Assembly (NCBI GenBank): GCA_944324855.1
Contig: CALUXY010000015.1
Span: 1 to 35,028 of the forward strand
DNA length: 35,028 bases
Reading direction: 5' to 3'
DNA from: Candidatus Gastranaerophilales bacterium
GTDB lineage: Bacteria > Cyanobacteriota > Vampirovibrionia > Gastranaerophilales > Gastranaerophilaceae
Below, piece by piece: positions 23,828 to 32,596 of this stretch. A model generated the notes under the pieces. That model did no database searches, had not been told where the DNA came from, and saw only the letters and a program-made list of their open reading frames with translations. How positions within the stretch are numbered: the stretch's first letter is position 1; each line of letters opens with the position of its first letter. A program made the position numbers and the translations under genes.

Positions 23828-24160
23828 TTAAATAAAGCTTATACCAACACTTAGTATTGACATTAATAATGCACCCCAGAATGCAGCCCAGAATCCTTCA
23901 ACTTCAAAACCAGGCACAAGATAACTCACAAACATTAACAATAATGCATTTATAACAAGAGTGAATAAACCCAAAGTCAAAATATTAATTGGTAAAGTTA
24001 TAAGATTTAGCGCCGGTCTTAAAGATACATTTATCAAGGCAATAACAGCTGCAACGATAAGAGCCGACAAATATCCGTCAACTTCAATTCCCGGAATAAC
24101 CCATGCTGCAAATACTACAATTAACGTTAAAACAATCCATTTTAATAATAAAAATAACAT
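23828..24160 (-). CDS. Phage holin family 4 (YvlD-like) membrane protein
   Basis: The 110-residue protein has four hydrophobic helices in two similar halves, each ending in a turn VIPGIEVDGYLSAL / LVPGFEVEGFWAAF. ALINVSLRPALNLITLPINILTLGLFTLVINALLL between them is the signature of this family. The name reflects remote similarity to a phage holin; most members are chromosomal inner-membrane proteins of unknown role, and no phage genes are near. GAGAGGGAATC precedes the ATG. Confidence 0.9.
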   Translation of the reverse strand: MLFLLLKWIVLTLIVVFAAWVIPGIEVDGYLSALIVAAVIALINVSLRPALNLITLPINILTLGLFTLVINALLLMFVSYLVPGFEVEGFWAAFWGALLMSILSVGISFI

Positions 24161-24265
24161 ATGATTCCCTCTCTTTTTTATATTATAAGAAATGATACAA
24201 AATTAATTCAACCTGAACATATTAACTATTTTTGATTTATTATTGATTAACAATAAGGAGTAAAT

Positions 24266-24601
24266 ATGAATAATAGTACTATTAATCAACAGCCAAATTT
24301 TACAGCAAGAACAATTATAAATACAAATAATAATCATCTAAGCAAAGAAGAAATTAAAACACTGACTAAAATGGGTGAAAAAATAGGTCTGCCATCTGAC
24401 ACCATAAAATTCAGCCTTATGCAAAATGATGGAAACAACAAACTTTTAACAGTATCCCATCACGCAAAATTTAATGACGGCAGACATTCTCTTGAAGCGC
24501 ATCAGTCAAAAAATGTTCTGATAGAAAAGTTTAATCCTTTTGAATATATCAAAAGTAAAATGGATAGCTTAAAAAAGATGTACGAACAAACTTTTTCTTA
24601 A
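24266..24601 (+). CDS. Unknown 111-residue protein
   Basis: AAGGAG lies 6 bases before the ATG. The first 25 residues are Asn-rich and probably disordered (QQPNFTARTIINTNNNHL); the rest predicts helices and strands (LSKEEIKTLTKMGEKIGLPSDTIKFSLMQ, then a basic hydrophilic part, then a C-terminal helix FEYIKSKMDSLKKMYEQTF). The NFTAR opening is a motif I associate with many small proteins of gut Vampirovibrionia. Its stop faces that of the next gene with only 4 bases between. Function unknown. Confidence 0.6.
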   Translation: MNNSTINQQPNFTARTIINTNNNHLSKEEIKTLTKMGEKIGLPSDTIKFSLMQNDGNNKLLTVSHHAKFNDGRHSLEAHQSKNVLIEKFNPFEYIKSKMDSLKKMYEQTFS

Positions 24602-24605
24602 ATAA

Positions 24606-24797
24606 CTAAAAATCTTCATCACTTTCAGCATCAAGTTCTTCGGCTTCATCATCCTTTTTAAATATCTCAATTTTAGAAAAAGCTAAATCTAAATCAATAT
24701 TTACTATATCGTTTTCGTACCAGTCCAACTGTTCGATAAATTCTGCCGGCAAATTGATATAGTATTCTCCATCATGTAAAATTAGCTGCGTTTTCAT
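24606..24797 (-). CDS. 63-residue AbrB/MazE-like protein with acidic tail
   Basis: I start at the ATG at 24797, which has AAAGGAGT 8 bases upstream; a longer frame to 24944 lacks a binding site. The first 45 residues (MKTQLILHDGEYYINLPAEF, then IEQLDWYENDIVNIDL) look like a SpoVT/AbrB swapped-hairpin domain as in MazE antitoxins: strand, INLPAEFIEQL, a spacer, then V.I.L. A very acidic tail follows (DDEAEELDAESDEDF). No toxin gene is next to it. It might bind DNA as a small regulator, but no target is visible. Confidence 0.55.
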   Translation of the reverse strand: MKTQLILHDGEYYINLPAEFIEQLDWYENDIVNIDLDLAFSKIEIFKKDDEAEELDAESDEDF

Positions 24798-24906
24798 AAA
24801 TCTGACTCCTTTTTGTTTATTGTTACAGATAATTTGATTTTCACAATAAACATGCCGGTTAATCCCGTTTATTGTCTTTTTAGGTAATTTAATATAAATT
24901 GTTAAT

Positions 24907-25818
24907 ATGAGAAGGAGAGTAGTCGGAACAATAAATGGGACCATTGCCGCTGCAAGCTACGGAACAAATCCGTTGTTTACGCTGCCTTTGTATTCCATAG
25001 GCATTGATGCCAATTCAGTATTATTTTATAGATACGCTCTTGCAATTGGAATTTATTGGATTTGGCTGAAAATTGTGAAAAAAGTTTCGCTTCACCTTCA
25101 TCGTGAAGAAATAATACCGATGTTTATATTATCGCTGTTATTCTCTTTTTCATCTCTGACTTTATTTGATGCCTTTAAATATATAGAAGCAGGTATTGCC
25201 TGTACAATTCTATTTATATATCCCGTACTTGTAGCAATTATTATGGGAATATTTTTTAAAGAAAAAATTACAAAAACAACAATAAATGCAATCCTTCTGA
25301 CGTCTGTCGGTATTGTTCTTTTATACCACGGAAAAACAGGAGTTACACTCAACACACACGGCGTTATTGTAGTATTTTTATCAGCATTGTTATATGCACT
25401 GTATATTGTAGGGGTTAAAAAGATAAAAGTAATACAACATGTCAATCGCAATAAAATGAGTTTTTATGTAATGTTATTCGGACTTTTAGTTTATATTTTT
25501 AATCTTAAATTCTGTACACAATTGCAAATTATAGACAAGCCTTTATTTTGGCTGTTTCCAATTGGGCTTGCACTTTTTCCGACAATAATATCTCTGGAAA
25601 CAATCAATATATCAATAAAACTCATTGGTTCAACCAAAACCGCAATACTTGGAGCATTGGAGCCAATGACTGCAATATTTTTCGGAATTTTATTTTTCAA
25701 CGAACATTTAACAATCAGAATTTCAATTGGAATTATTCTGATTATTGCAGGTGTGTATTTAATCGTTACTCAAAAAAGTGATACTAATTCAAAACATATA
25801 TCCGACCGATTTAAATAA
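24907..25818 (+). CDS. EamA-family (DMT superfamily) permease
   Basis: This 303-residue protein has about ten membrane helices in two EamA repeats (first: SSLTLFDAFKYIEAGIACTILFIYPVLVAIIMGIFFKEKIT; second: ISIKLIGSTKTAILGALEPMTAIFFGILFFNEHLT), the standard E at each half's end included. Substrate unknown. It is not closely similar to the EamA protein at 1181-2074. The ATG at 24907 has no binding site before it; GAAGGAG lies just after it. A TATAAA at 24893-24898 would place the transcript start about 2 bases before the ATG. Confidence 0.88.
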   Translation: MRRRVVGTINGTIAAASYGTNPLFTLPLYSIGIDANSVLFYRYALAIGIYWIWLKIVKKVSLHLHREEIIPMFILSLLFSFSSLTLFDAFKYIEAGIACTILFIYPVLVAIIMGIFFKEKITKTTINAILLTSVGIVLLYHGKTGVTLNTHGVIVVFLSALLYALYIVGVKKIKVIQHVNRNKMSFYVMLFGLLVYIFNLKFCTQLQIIDKPLFWLFPIGLALFPTIISLETINISIKLIGSTKTAILGALEPMTAIFFGILFFNEHLTIRISIGIILIIAGVYLIVTQKSDTNSKHISDRFK

Positions 25819-25828
25819 CTCTTAATAT

Positions 25829-26704
25829 TTATACTGCAGCTAATACTTCTGATTGAATAGTATTAAGTATCAATTGTGCATACTCATCATGCATACCGAA
25901 GAATATATGTGATGCACCCTGAACTTCTATTACTTTATTTAATTCAGGGTTCTTGGTCCAATTATTCAACTGTTCCATAAACGCTTTAGGAGATTTTCCC
26001 GTTACTGAATCTCTTGACCCGATAATAAATGAGCCTCTCGGTTTTATATTGTACAGAGATTTTGTTTCACCTTTTTTACTCAATACAGGACAGTTTTTAA
26101 GATTTTCTGCATTATAAAATCCCATTACGGAATTTGCCGTCATTGGCGAAAAACCGCCGAATAAGAACGGTAAAAGGTCATTTCCTCTCCCTTCTTTAAC
26201 CCAGGATTCCGCCATTTTATGACATTTTTCAATATTCGGCATAACATCCCACCAGTGCATGATATCCACAGGACAAGATACAATAAAATAATCTACGTAA
26301 TCATCAGGAGTGTTTCCGAGATAATGAATAATTTTATTGGAACCGAGCGAATGTCCGGCAAGAATTATTTTTTTGAAACCCATTTCCTCTTTAGCATATT
26401 TTACATAGCTTTCTACATCTTCATATACCATATTAAAATCATCATTAAAAACACCTGCGTGCCGCTGTTTCCCTATAGAAAAATCAGTATATGCAAAGCA
26501 GGAGAACGAATCATGAGCGTGTGCAATTATACATGTGATACCGTTTTTCTCAAGAAGTTTACCGGTTGAATACAAAAGTTCATTTTGAAAAACGTTTGAA
26601 CAAATTCCTGTAAGCATTATAAGCACAGTATCATTTGTTGTATCTCCGAATATTGCACCTTTGAGTTCAAGACCTCTCGGTGTTCTTACTTTTAATATTT
26701 CCAT
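25829..26704 (-). CDS. Alpha/beta hydrolase
   Basis: The 291-residue soluble enzyme has the nucleophile elbow GHSLGS (Ser119). Likely partners in the triad are the Asp in GSRDSVTGKS and the His in GASHIFFGMHDEY near the end. An oxyanion-hole-like LTGICSN lies at 31-37. The substrate is unknown; the pattern fits esterases or acyl-peptide-type hydrolases. I start at the ATG at 26704 (TAGGAGAAA upstream), not the one 30 bases before. It is divergent from a LysR regulator 110 bases away, which may control it. Confidence 0.85.
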   Translation of the reverse strand: MEILKVRTPRGLELKGAIFGDTTNDTVLIMLTGICSNVFQNELLYSTGKLLEKNGITCIIAHAHDSFSCFAYTDFSIGKQRHAGVFNDDFNMVYEDVESYVKYAKEEMGFKKIILAGHSLGSNKIIHYLGNTPDDYVDYFIVSCPVDIMHWWDVMPNIEKCHKMAESWVKEGRGNDLLPFLFGGFSPMTANSVMGFYNAENLKNCPVLSKKGETKSLYNIKPRGSFIIGSRDSVTGKSPKAFMEQLNNWTKNPELNKVIEVQGASHIFFGMHDEYAQLILNTIQSEVLAAV

Positions 26705-26777
26705 TTTTTCTCCTATAATTCCATTATTTATCATTTCTAAAAAATAGCAAATACTTATATTATATAATTAAATATGC

Positions 26778-26805
26778 TTGACAGGTATATTTAAAAGAGT
26801 ATAAA
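26778..26805 (+). promoter_or_regulatory. Promoter of the LysR-type regulator gene
   Basis: A perfect TTGACA (26778-26783), a 16-base spacer and TATAAA (26800-26805) are followed by the ATG at 26815 with no ribosome binding site. Transcription would start about 3 bases before the ATG, giving a nearly leaderless message. Confidence 0.75.
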
Positions 26806-26814
26806 ATTTTTAAT

Positions 26815-27708
26815 ATGGAAATTAGAGTTTTGAAATATTTTCTGGCAATAGCAAGAGAAGGCAGCATTACGGGAGCCGCAAATTCACTCCATCTGACCCA
26901 GCCCACGTTAACCCGACAGATACAGGAACTTGAAAAGGAATTAAATCAAAAACTCTTAATCCGTGGGAAATACAAGGTAACACTTACTCCGGAAGGTATG
27001 ATACTGAAAAAACGTGCACAGGAAATTATAGAAATGGTTGAGAAAACCGAAGCGGAATTTCAGACATTATCAGATACCATAAGCGGAGATATTTATATCG
27101 GCTGCGGCGAAACAGATTCAATGAAATATATAGCAAGTGTAATCAAAGAGATTCAATTAAACAATCCTGATGTTAAGTTTCATATCTATAGCGGGAACGC
27201 TGAGGATGTAACAGAAAAACTTGATAAAGGCCTGTTGGATTTTGGACTTTTGATACAACCGATTGATTTATCAAAATATGATAACCTTGCCATGCCGGAA
27301 AAAGATGTGTGGGGAGTGATTATCAGAAAAGATAATCCGCTTGCTAAAAAGCAGAGTATTCAACTTAATGATTTAATTAATTTGCCTATTATTGCCTCAA
27401 GGCAAATGTCTGAAAAATATTCTGCGGACAGCGGTTTTCTGGATTGGTTCGGGGAGAAATTCAAAGATTTAAATATTGTTGCAACGTACAATCTTGTTTA
27501 TAATGCGGCTATTATGGTAAAAGCAGGGATTGGAGCAGCTGTCACCTTAGACAAACTTGTTGATACAACATCTCTGACAAGCGAAGTTTGTTTTTTACCA
27601 TTGGAGCCGAGGCTTGAATCAGGTTTGGATATTGTTTGGAAAAAGCATCAGGTATTCTCACCTGCTGCAAAACTATTTCTTGATAAATTGCAGGAACGGT
27701 TTAAATAA
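26815..27708 (+). CDS. LysR-type transcriptional regulator
   Basis: The 297 residues have the LysR layout: a winged helix-turn-helix at 1-60 (FLAIAREGSITGAANSLHLTQPTLTRQIQELEKEL) and a two-lobe effector domain from about 90. In that domain GDIYIGCGETDSMKYIASVIKEIQ and LDFGLLIQP are typical. It probably controls the divergent hydrolase gene and itself, as is usual for this family; the effector is unknown. Its near-leaderless promoter at 26778-26805 points into the gene. Confidence 0.93.
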   Translation: MEIRVLKYFLAIAREGSITGAANSLHLTQPTLTRQIQELEKELNQKLLIRGKYKVTLTPEGMILKKRAQEIIEMVEKTEAEFQTLSDTISGDIYIGCGETDSMKYIASVIKEIQLNNPDVKFHIYSGNAEDVTEKLDKGLLDFGLLIQPIDLSKYDNLAMPEKDVWGVIIRKDNPLAKKQSIQLNDLINLPIIASRQMSEKYSADSGFLDWFGEKFKDLNIVATYNLVYNAAIMVKAGIGAAVTLDKLVDTTSLTSEVCFLPLEPRLESGLDIVWKKHQVFSPAAKLFLDKLQERFK

Positions 27709-27750
27709 AACCATCATGATATAATTTTTAGTATCAAACAGGTTATAACA

Positions 27751-30249
27751 ATGTCACATACAAAAGAAACACAACCAGATAAAATACTTGTAAGAGGAGC
27801 AAAGGTCCACAACTTGAAAAACATTGATGTGGATATTCCTTTGAATAAGATTGTCGGAATTGCCGGAGTTTCAGGTTCAGGTAAATCTTCTCTTGCACTT
27901 GGCGTATTGTATGCGGAAGGTTCAAGACGGTATCTGGAAGCACTTTCGACATACACAAGACGACGTATGACACAAGCTGCAAAAGCTCAGGTTGATGAGA
28001 TTTTGTATGTACCGGCATCTCTTGCTCTTCACCAGCGTCCGGGGGTTCCTGGTATCAGAAGTACGTTTGGAACAGGAACTGAACTTCTGAATAGTTTAAG
28101 GCTGATGTATTCAAGGCTTGCAAACCACAGATGTCCGAACGGACACTATCTGGAACCTACACTTCTTGTTGCAGCCGAAAAAGAACTTGTTTGTCCTGTA
28201 TGCGGAGTACATTTTTATGCACCCGGAGCGGAAGAACTTGCGTTTAACAGCCAGGGAGCGTGCGAAAAATGCGGAGGAATCGGCACAATAAGAACCGTTG
28301 ATGAGTCAACCCTTGTGCCGGATGAATCACTTACGATAGATGAAGGAGCGGTTGCGCCATGGAACTCTCTTATGTGGTCATTGATGACCGATGTTTGCCG
28401 TGAAATGGGAGTCAGGACAAATATTCCGTTCAAAGATTTGACAGATAAAGAAAAAGATATTGTATACCATGGTCCAGCTGAAAAGAAGCATATTTTTTAT
28501 AAAGCTAAAAACTCTAATCAGGCGGGTGAAATCGATTTTACTTATTATAATGCTGTTTATACCGTTGAAAACGCGTTGAAAAAAGTTAAAGACGAAAAAG
28601 GAATGAAACGGGTAGAGAAATTTTTGAAAGAAGATATTTGCCCGCAATGCCATGGAACACGCTTATCCGATGCGGCAAGAGCTCCGAAACTCAGAGGAAT
28701 TTCACTTGATAAAGCCTGCGAAATGACTCTTTCGGAATTAATCGAGTGGGTAGACGGAGTACCTGAATCACTGCCAACAGAAATGCGCCCGATGGCAGAA
28801 TCTATTTGTGAATCATTTCAGGTTACAGCAAAACGTTTAATGGATCTGGGCTTGGGGTATTTATCACTGGATAGAGCCGCATCAACACTTTCTACAGGAG
28901 AACGCCAGAGAACACAGCTTGCACGTTCAGTCAGAAACAGAACAACTGGTGTTCTTTACGTTTTGGATGAACCGTCAATCGGACTGCACCCGGCAAACAT
29001 AAAGGGACTGAATGATGTAATGCATGATTTAATATCTGACGGAAATTCCGTTATACTTGTCGATCATGATACGCAAATACTGTCTGAATCTGACTGGATA
29101 ATAGAACTTGGTCCTGAATCAGGTGCAGACGGTGGAGAAATTATTGCGGAAGGTGAAATTTCTGAAATCATAAAAAATCCTGTATCTAAAATAGGTCCGT
29201 TTTTATCAGCAAAAGAAATAAATTTAGTACGCCCTAAGATACAAAAATCCGATATGTTTAATAACGGATTGATTAATCTTTCAACTTCAAATATTCATAC
29301 GGTTAAACCGCTGGATGTAAAAATCCCGAAAGGAAGGTTAACTGTTATAACAGGTGTTTCAGGTTCTGGGAAAACAACACTTGTACTTGAAAGTTTGATA
29401 CCTGCTCTGGAAAACAGTATTGCAGGAAAAAATCTGCCGCCGCATGTCAAAAATATTACAACGGACGGGATTAAACAGGTGAAATTGATTGATGCTACAC
29501 CTATCGGAATAAATATCCGCTCAACTGTCGCAACTTATGCAAATGTACACGATGAATTAAGAAAAGTTTTTGCAAGAACAGCTGCTGCAAAAGAGGCGGG
29601 ATATAAAGCCGGAGATTTTTCTTACAATACAGGGAGTCTGCGTTGTCCTAATTGTGACGGAACAGGAAGTATAAGTCTTGATGTTCAGTTTTTGCCGGAT
29701 GTTGATATTCCTTGCCCTGAATGTAGGGGGAACAGGTATTCAAAGAAGGCTGAAAGTATAAAATACGTATCAAAAACCGGTGAAAAATATTCATTACCTG
29801 AGATAATGGCAATGGATATTAACCACGCACTTGTTGCATGTCGTGATTTGAATATTGTAAGACAACGACTTCAGGTGTTGAAGGATTTGGGATTGGGGTA
29901 TTTGACACTCGGGGAAGCTACGCCAAGCTTGTCAGGCGGAGAGGCACAGAGGTTAAAACTTGCATCAGAAATGGGACGACGTCAGGAAGATAGTGTATTT
30001 GTATTTGATGAACCGACAATCGGACTTCATCCGTTGGATGTAAGGTCTTTGCTGGGTGTATTCCAGAGTTTGATAGAGAATAATGCAACCGTTGTTGTGA
30101 TAGAACACGATTTGGATGTAATTCGGAATGCGGATTATATCATTGATATGGGACCTGGCGGCGGCAATGACGGCGGGGAGATAGTTGCAGCAGGAACTCC
30201 GGAAGAAATTAAAGCTGCAAAAAGAAGTATTACAGGAAAGTTTTTATAA
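27751..30249 (+). CDS. Class II UvrA-like ABC ATPase
   Basis: This 832-residue UvrA homologue has two ABC modules: Walker A GVSGSGKSS (39-47) and GVSGSGKTT (about 535). Walker B is VLDEPSIGLHP in the first module and VFDEPTIGLHP in the second, and the signatures are LSTGERQR and LSGGEAQR. Zinc-finger cysteines occur in CPVCG...CEKCGG, CPQCHG and CPNCDG...CPECRGN. True UvrA is about 940 residues; this one is about 100 shorter, as in class II proteins (UvrA2, DrrC type), which lack the UvrB-binding region and have been linked to damage tolerance or drug resistance. A TATAAT lies about 25 bases before the start. Confidence 0.9.
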   Translation: MSHTKETQPDKILVRGAKVHNLKNIDVDIPLNKIVGIAGVSGSGKSSLALGVLYAEGSRRYLEALSTYTRRRMTQAAKAQVDEILYVPASLALHQRPGVPGIRSTFGTGTELLNSLRLMYSRLANHRCPNGHYLEPTLLVAAEKELVCPVCGVHFYAPGAEELAFNSQGACEKCGGIGTIRTVDESTLVPDESLTIDEGAVAPWNSLMWSLMTDVCREMGVRTNIPFKDLTDKEKDIVYHGPAEKKHIFYKAKNSNQAGEIDFTYYNAVYTVENALKKVKDEKGMKRVEKFLKEDICPQCHGTRLSDAARAPKLRGISLDKACEMTLSELIEWVDGVPESLPTEMRPMAESICESFQVTAKRLMDLGLGYLSLDRAASTLSTGERQRTQLARSVRNRTTGVLYVLDEPSIGLHPANIKGLNDVMHDLISDGNSVILVDHDTQILSESDWIIELGPESGADGGEIIAEGEISEIIKNPVSKIGPFLSAKEINLVRPKIQKSDMFNNGLINLSTSNIHTVKPLDVKIPKGRLTVITGVSGSGKTTLVLESLIPALENSIAGKNLPPHVKNITTDGIKQVKLIDATPIGINIRSTVATYANVHDELRKVFARTAAAKEAGYKAGDFSYNTGSLRCPNCDGTGSISLDVQFLPDVDIPCPECRGNRYSKKAESIKYVSKTGEKYSLPEIMAMDINHALVACRDLNIVRQRLQVLKDLGLGYLTLGEATPSLSGGEAQRLKLASEMGRRQEDSVFVFDEPTIGLHPLDVRSLLGVFQSLIENNATVVVIEHDLDVIRNADYIIDMGPGGGNDGGEIVAAGTPEEIKAAKRSITGKFL

Positions 30250-30263
30250 ACAACCTAACCTGC

Positions 30264-30307
30264 CGGCTTAATCCTACTTATCAGGATTAAGCCGTTCAAT
30301 TTTTAGT
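30264..30307 (+). terminator. Terminator of the UvrA gene, inside the end of the CorC gene
   Basis: CGGCTTAATCCT (30264-30275) pairs perfectly with AGGATTAAGCCG (30283-30294) and is followed on the plus strand by TTCAATTTTTAGTTTT. The right arm and the loop encode the last residues (RLNPDK) and stop of the convergent gene. Confidence 0.85.
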
Positions 30308-31584
30308 TTTAAAATCCTTGAAGCATTCATTTCTGATACACAATATTTGAAATATTCATCTTTTACTTCGTCTTTTTCGCAGGCAATTCTGCCAAGTTTT
30401 TTCACAACATATCCGCCGAGAGTCGTTATATCTTCATCATCAATATCAACATTAAACAATTCACAAAATTCATCCGTACGCATTTTCCCGCAAATTTCAT
30501 AATTATTATCGTCAATTTTTTTGATATCAGTTTCTTCATCGTCAAATTCATCCTGAACTTCACCAAATATTTCTTCTAAAATATCCTCCATTGTAATAAT
30601 TCCGCTCGTTCCGCCAAATTCATCCACAACTATTGCCATTTGAAGATGTTGTTTTTGGAATTCTAACGCAAGTTTATCAATCGTCATTGTTTCCGGAATA
30701 TAAAACGGCTCTCTTAATATTTCATTCAGATTAACTTTATGATTATCGGCAATCAATGGCAGTAAATCTTTTATATGCAAAAAACCTTTAATATGGTCAT
30801 AGTCATCTGCATAAACAGGATAACGGGTATACTGGTTTTCTGTTAAAATCTTTTTTAAATCTTCCCACTCAATATCAACAGGCAATCCTACAACATCCTG
30901 TCTTGGAATCATTACCTGTGATACGGTTAAATCCGAAAACTTAAATGCGTTCTGTAAAATCTCAGCCTCTTTTTCATTTAATGCTCCGCCTTTATAACTA
31001 GCATCTATCAACATATTTAATTCTTCTGCAGAATGTACCGTTTGATGTGATGCGTTTGGTTCTATTTTACAGAGTTTTAATAAAAAATTTCCTAAACCAT
31101 TTAACAAATAAATCATTGGAGAAAAGATTTTTGCTATTAAATACATTGGTTTTGCAACCCATAAAGTTGTTTTTTCAGGAAATTGCAGGGCTACAGATTT
31201 CGGCATTAGTTCACCTGCAACAACATGCATTACGGTTATAAAAATAAATGCAGTTGTAACAGATACAGTATGAGCAGCAACAGAATCTATATCACCCGGT
31301 AAAAATTCAAACAAAGGTTTTATAATCCTCGCAAGCGTAGATTCTCCTACCCAGCCCAGCCCTAAACTCGCAATTGTAATACCAAGCTGTACGGCAGCAA
31401 TATATTTATCAATATTTTTTAACGCATCCATCGCAAGTTTTGCACTGAAATTTCCTTCTTCAGAAAGTTGGCGTATACGAGTTTTTCTCACACCAACCAA
31501 AGAAAATTCAGCTGCAACAAAAAAACCGTTTAAAAATAATAAGAAAATTATTATAAAAGAGTTAAATAACAGTTCTAAATTCAC
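30274..31584 (-). CDS. CorC/HlyC family membrane protein (CNNM, CBS and CorC domains)
   Basis: The protein has an N-terminal CNNM (DUF21) membrane domain of about 190 residues with three or four helices (FFVAAEFSLVGVRKTRIRQL; GLGWVGESTLARI). A pair of CBS domains follows (SQVMIPRQDVVGLPV; GFLHIKDLLPLI; VVDEFGGTSGIITMEDILEEIFGEVQDEFD), and then a CorC_HlyC domain (TTLGGYVVKKLGRI). Relatives act in magnesium or cobalt export. I start at GTG 31584 because a promoter (TTGCAA-N17-TATTAT, complement of 31612-31640) overlaps the longer ATG frame to 31632. Neither start has a good binding site, and the 452-residue version remains possible. Confidence 0.88.
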   Translation of the reverse strand: MNLELLFNSFIIIFLLFLNGFFVAAEFSLVGVRKTRIRQLSEEGNFSAKLAMDALKNIDKYIAAVQLGITIASLGLGWVGESTLARIIKPLFEFLPGDIDSVAAHTVSVTTAFIFITVMHVVAGELMPKSVALQFPEKTTLWVAKPMYLIAKIFSPMIYLLNGLGNFLLKLCKIEPNASHQTVHSAEELNMLIDASYKGGALNEKEAEILQNAFKFSDLTVSQVMIPRQDVVGLPVDIEWEDLKKILTENQYTRYPVYADDYDHIKGFLHIKDLLPLIADNHKVNLNEILREPFYIPETMTIDKLALEFQKQHLQMAIVVDEFGGTSGIITMEDILEEIFGEVQDEFDDEETDIKKIDDNNYEICGKMRTDEFCELFNVDIDDEDITTLGGYVVKKLGRIACEKDEVKDEYFKYCVSEMNASRILKLKIERLNPDK

Positions 31585-31670
31585 GTTTTTTGTTCCGATA
31601 AAATAATTTAAATAATAATATAAAATCTGCATGTTTGCAAGATTTTAACTATTTATAAATAACAGAAAAT

Positions 31671-31702
31671 AAAAACCGGTATGCGATTACATACCGGTTT
31701 TT
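31671..31702. terminator. Perfect bidirectional terminator hairpin
   Basis: AAAAACCGGTATG (31671-31683) and CATACCGGTTTTT (31690-31702) form a 13-base-pair stem with a 6-base loop. On the minus strand it ends the M48-like gene, whose stop is 6 bases away, and it insulates the CorC gene promoter. Confidence 0.9.
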
Positions 31703-31707
31703 AAATT

Positions 31708-32532
31708 TTATTTTCCTTCTGTCAAACTTTTAAGTATTGTATAAGATGCATCCCAACCGCTGATACCGCCGGTTGATTTGTATTGAGAAATTTTTTGTGC
31801 TCGTAATGCTTTATTTTTCTTTTGTTCGCTATTAAACTTCTCTAATTTTTTCTTGTTTGAATTTCTATCTTCGACTATCGGATTTGCATATTCCAAGAAT
31901 GCTCTATATTCCTGACAGCCGTAACCTGCTTTAACCTTTTCAGGATAATTATATGTCATATAATCAAATATATTCATTGCACGTTCTGTATTTGCAGGTT
32001 TCCCTTGTAATGCTTCCCAGGTACTGCCCGGCATTTTTGTTATAACAACAATCATAGCAAGAGGATTGTAAGAAGTTTTCATCATCAAATCAATACCTGT
32101 AATATCAGCTTCTTTTTGGTCATCTTTAGATACTTTATTAGCAAAAAAATCACTGTTTGCTGCAGTTACAAGAATATTTCCGGATCCCAGATTATTTGTT
32201 AGTGCATCTTTTGCGGCATCTCTTATTAGACTTTTAGCATAACTGCCATTAATGATATACCCCATTTCAGCAGCCACAACAGCTGCAACTTCGCTGTCAT
32301 TGCCGGTGTATTCCAAATCTTCTTTCGAGATTCTAATCACGTTTGTCGTTGAAACATTTGAATTATCAGCGTAACCTTTCACAACCTTGAAGGTAGTTTT
32401 AGCAGGCAGATTGTTTTTTGAAATCAGTTCTTTTCCAACAACAGAAACTCTGTCTGCAGCAACCCAATCCGCAGCATAAACAGAAGTCCCAACAAGTACA
32501 AATGTTAGTAATGATACAATAATCTTTTTCAT
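31708..32532 (-). CDS. M48-like exported protein lacking the zinc-binding histidines
   Basis: The 274-residue protein has a signal peptide (1-20, ending VYA). Its layout follows M48 metallopeptidases: a strand region (TNVIRISKEDLEY), a helix at 81-97 (EVAAVVAAEMGYIINGS) in the position of the HExxH helix, and E141-A-D..G with YNPLAM as in the third-ligand helix (EADxxG...YNP). In the active site both His are replaced: AEMGY (88-92) instead of HEMGH, so it should not be a zinc protease. The C-terminal part has a basic coiled coil (about 225-250). It is probably a periplasmic pseudoprotease. AAGGAGAG precedes the ATG. It could be a coincidental helix match, but three features agree. Confidence 0.65.
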   Translation of the reverse strand: MKKIIVSLLTFVLVGTSVYAADWVAADRVSVVGKELISKNNLPAKTTFKVVKGYADNSNVSTTNVIRISKEDLEYTGNDSEVAAVVAAEMGYIINGSYAKSLIRDAAKDALTNNLGSGNILVTAANSDFFANKVSKDDQKEADITGIDLMMKTSYNPLAMIVVITKMPGSTWEALQGKPANTERAMNIFDYMTYNYPEKVKAGYGCQEYRAFLEYANPIVEDRNSNKKKLEKFNSEQKKNKALRAQKISQYKSTGGISGWDASYTILKSLTEGK

Positions 32533-32596
32533 ATTCTCTCCTTATAATACTTAACTTTCACCGGTTAAAAATTTTTAATACGTTTATTATAACAAA

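Noticed and set aside
23828..24160. Prophage remnant suggested by the holin-like protein
   Set aside because: This holin family is mostly chromosomal; no phage genes are near.
24606..24797. MazEF-type toxin-antitoxin pair
   Set aside because: The AbrB-like protein has no adjacent toxin on the same strand; the neighbouring 111-residue gene is convergent and not toxin-like.
25829..26704. Plus-strand frame at 26219-26569 within the hydrolase gene
   Set aside because: Antisense shadow with no binding site; the hydrolase has clear catalytic motifs.
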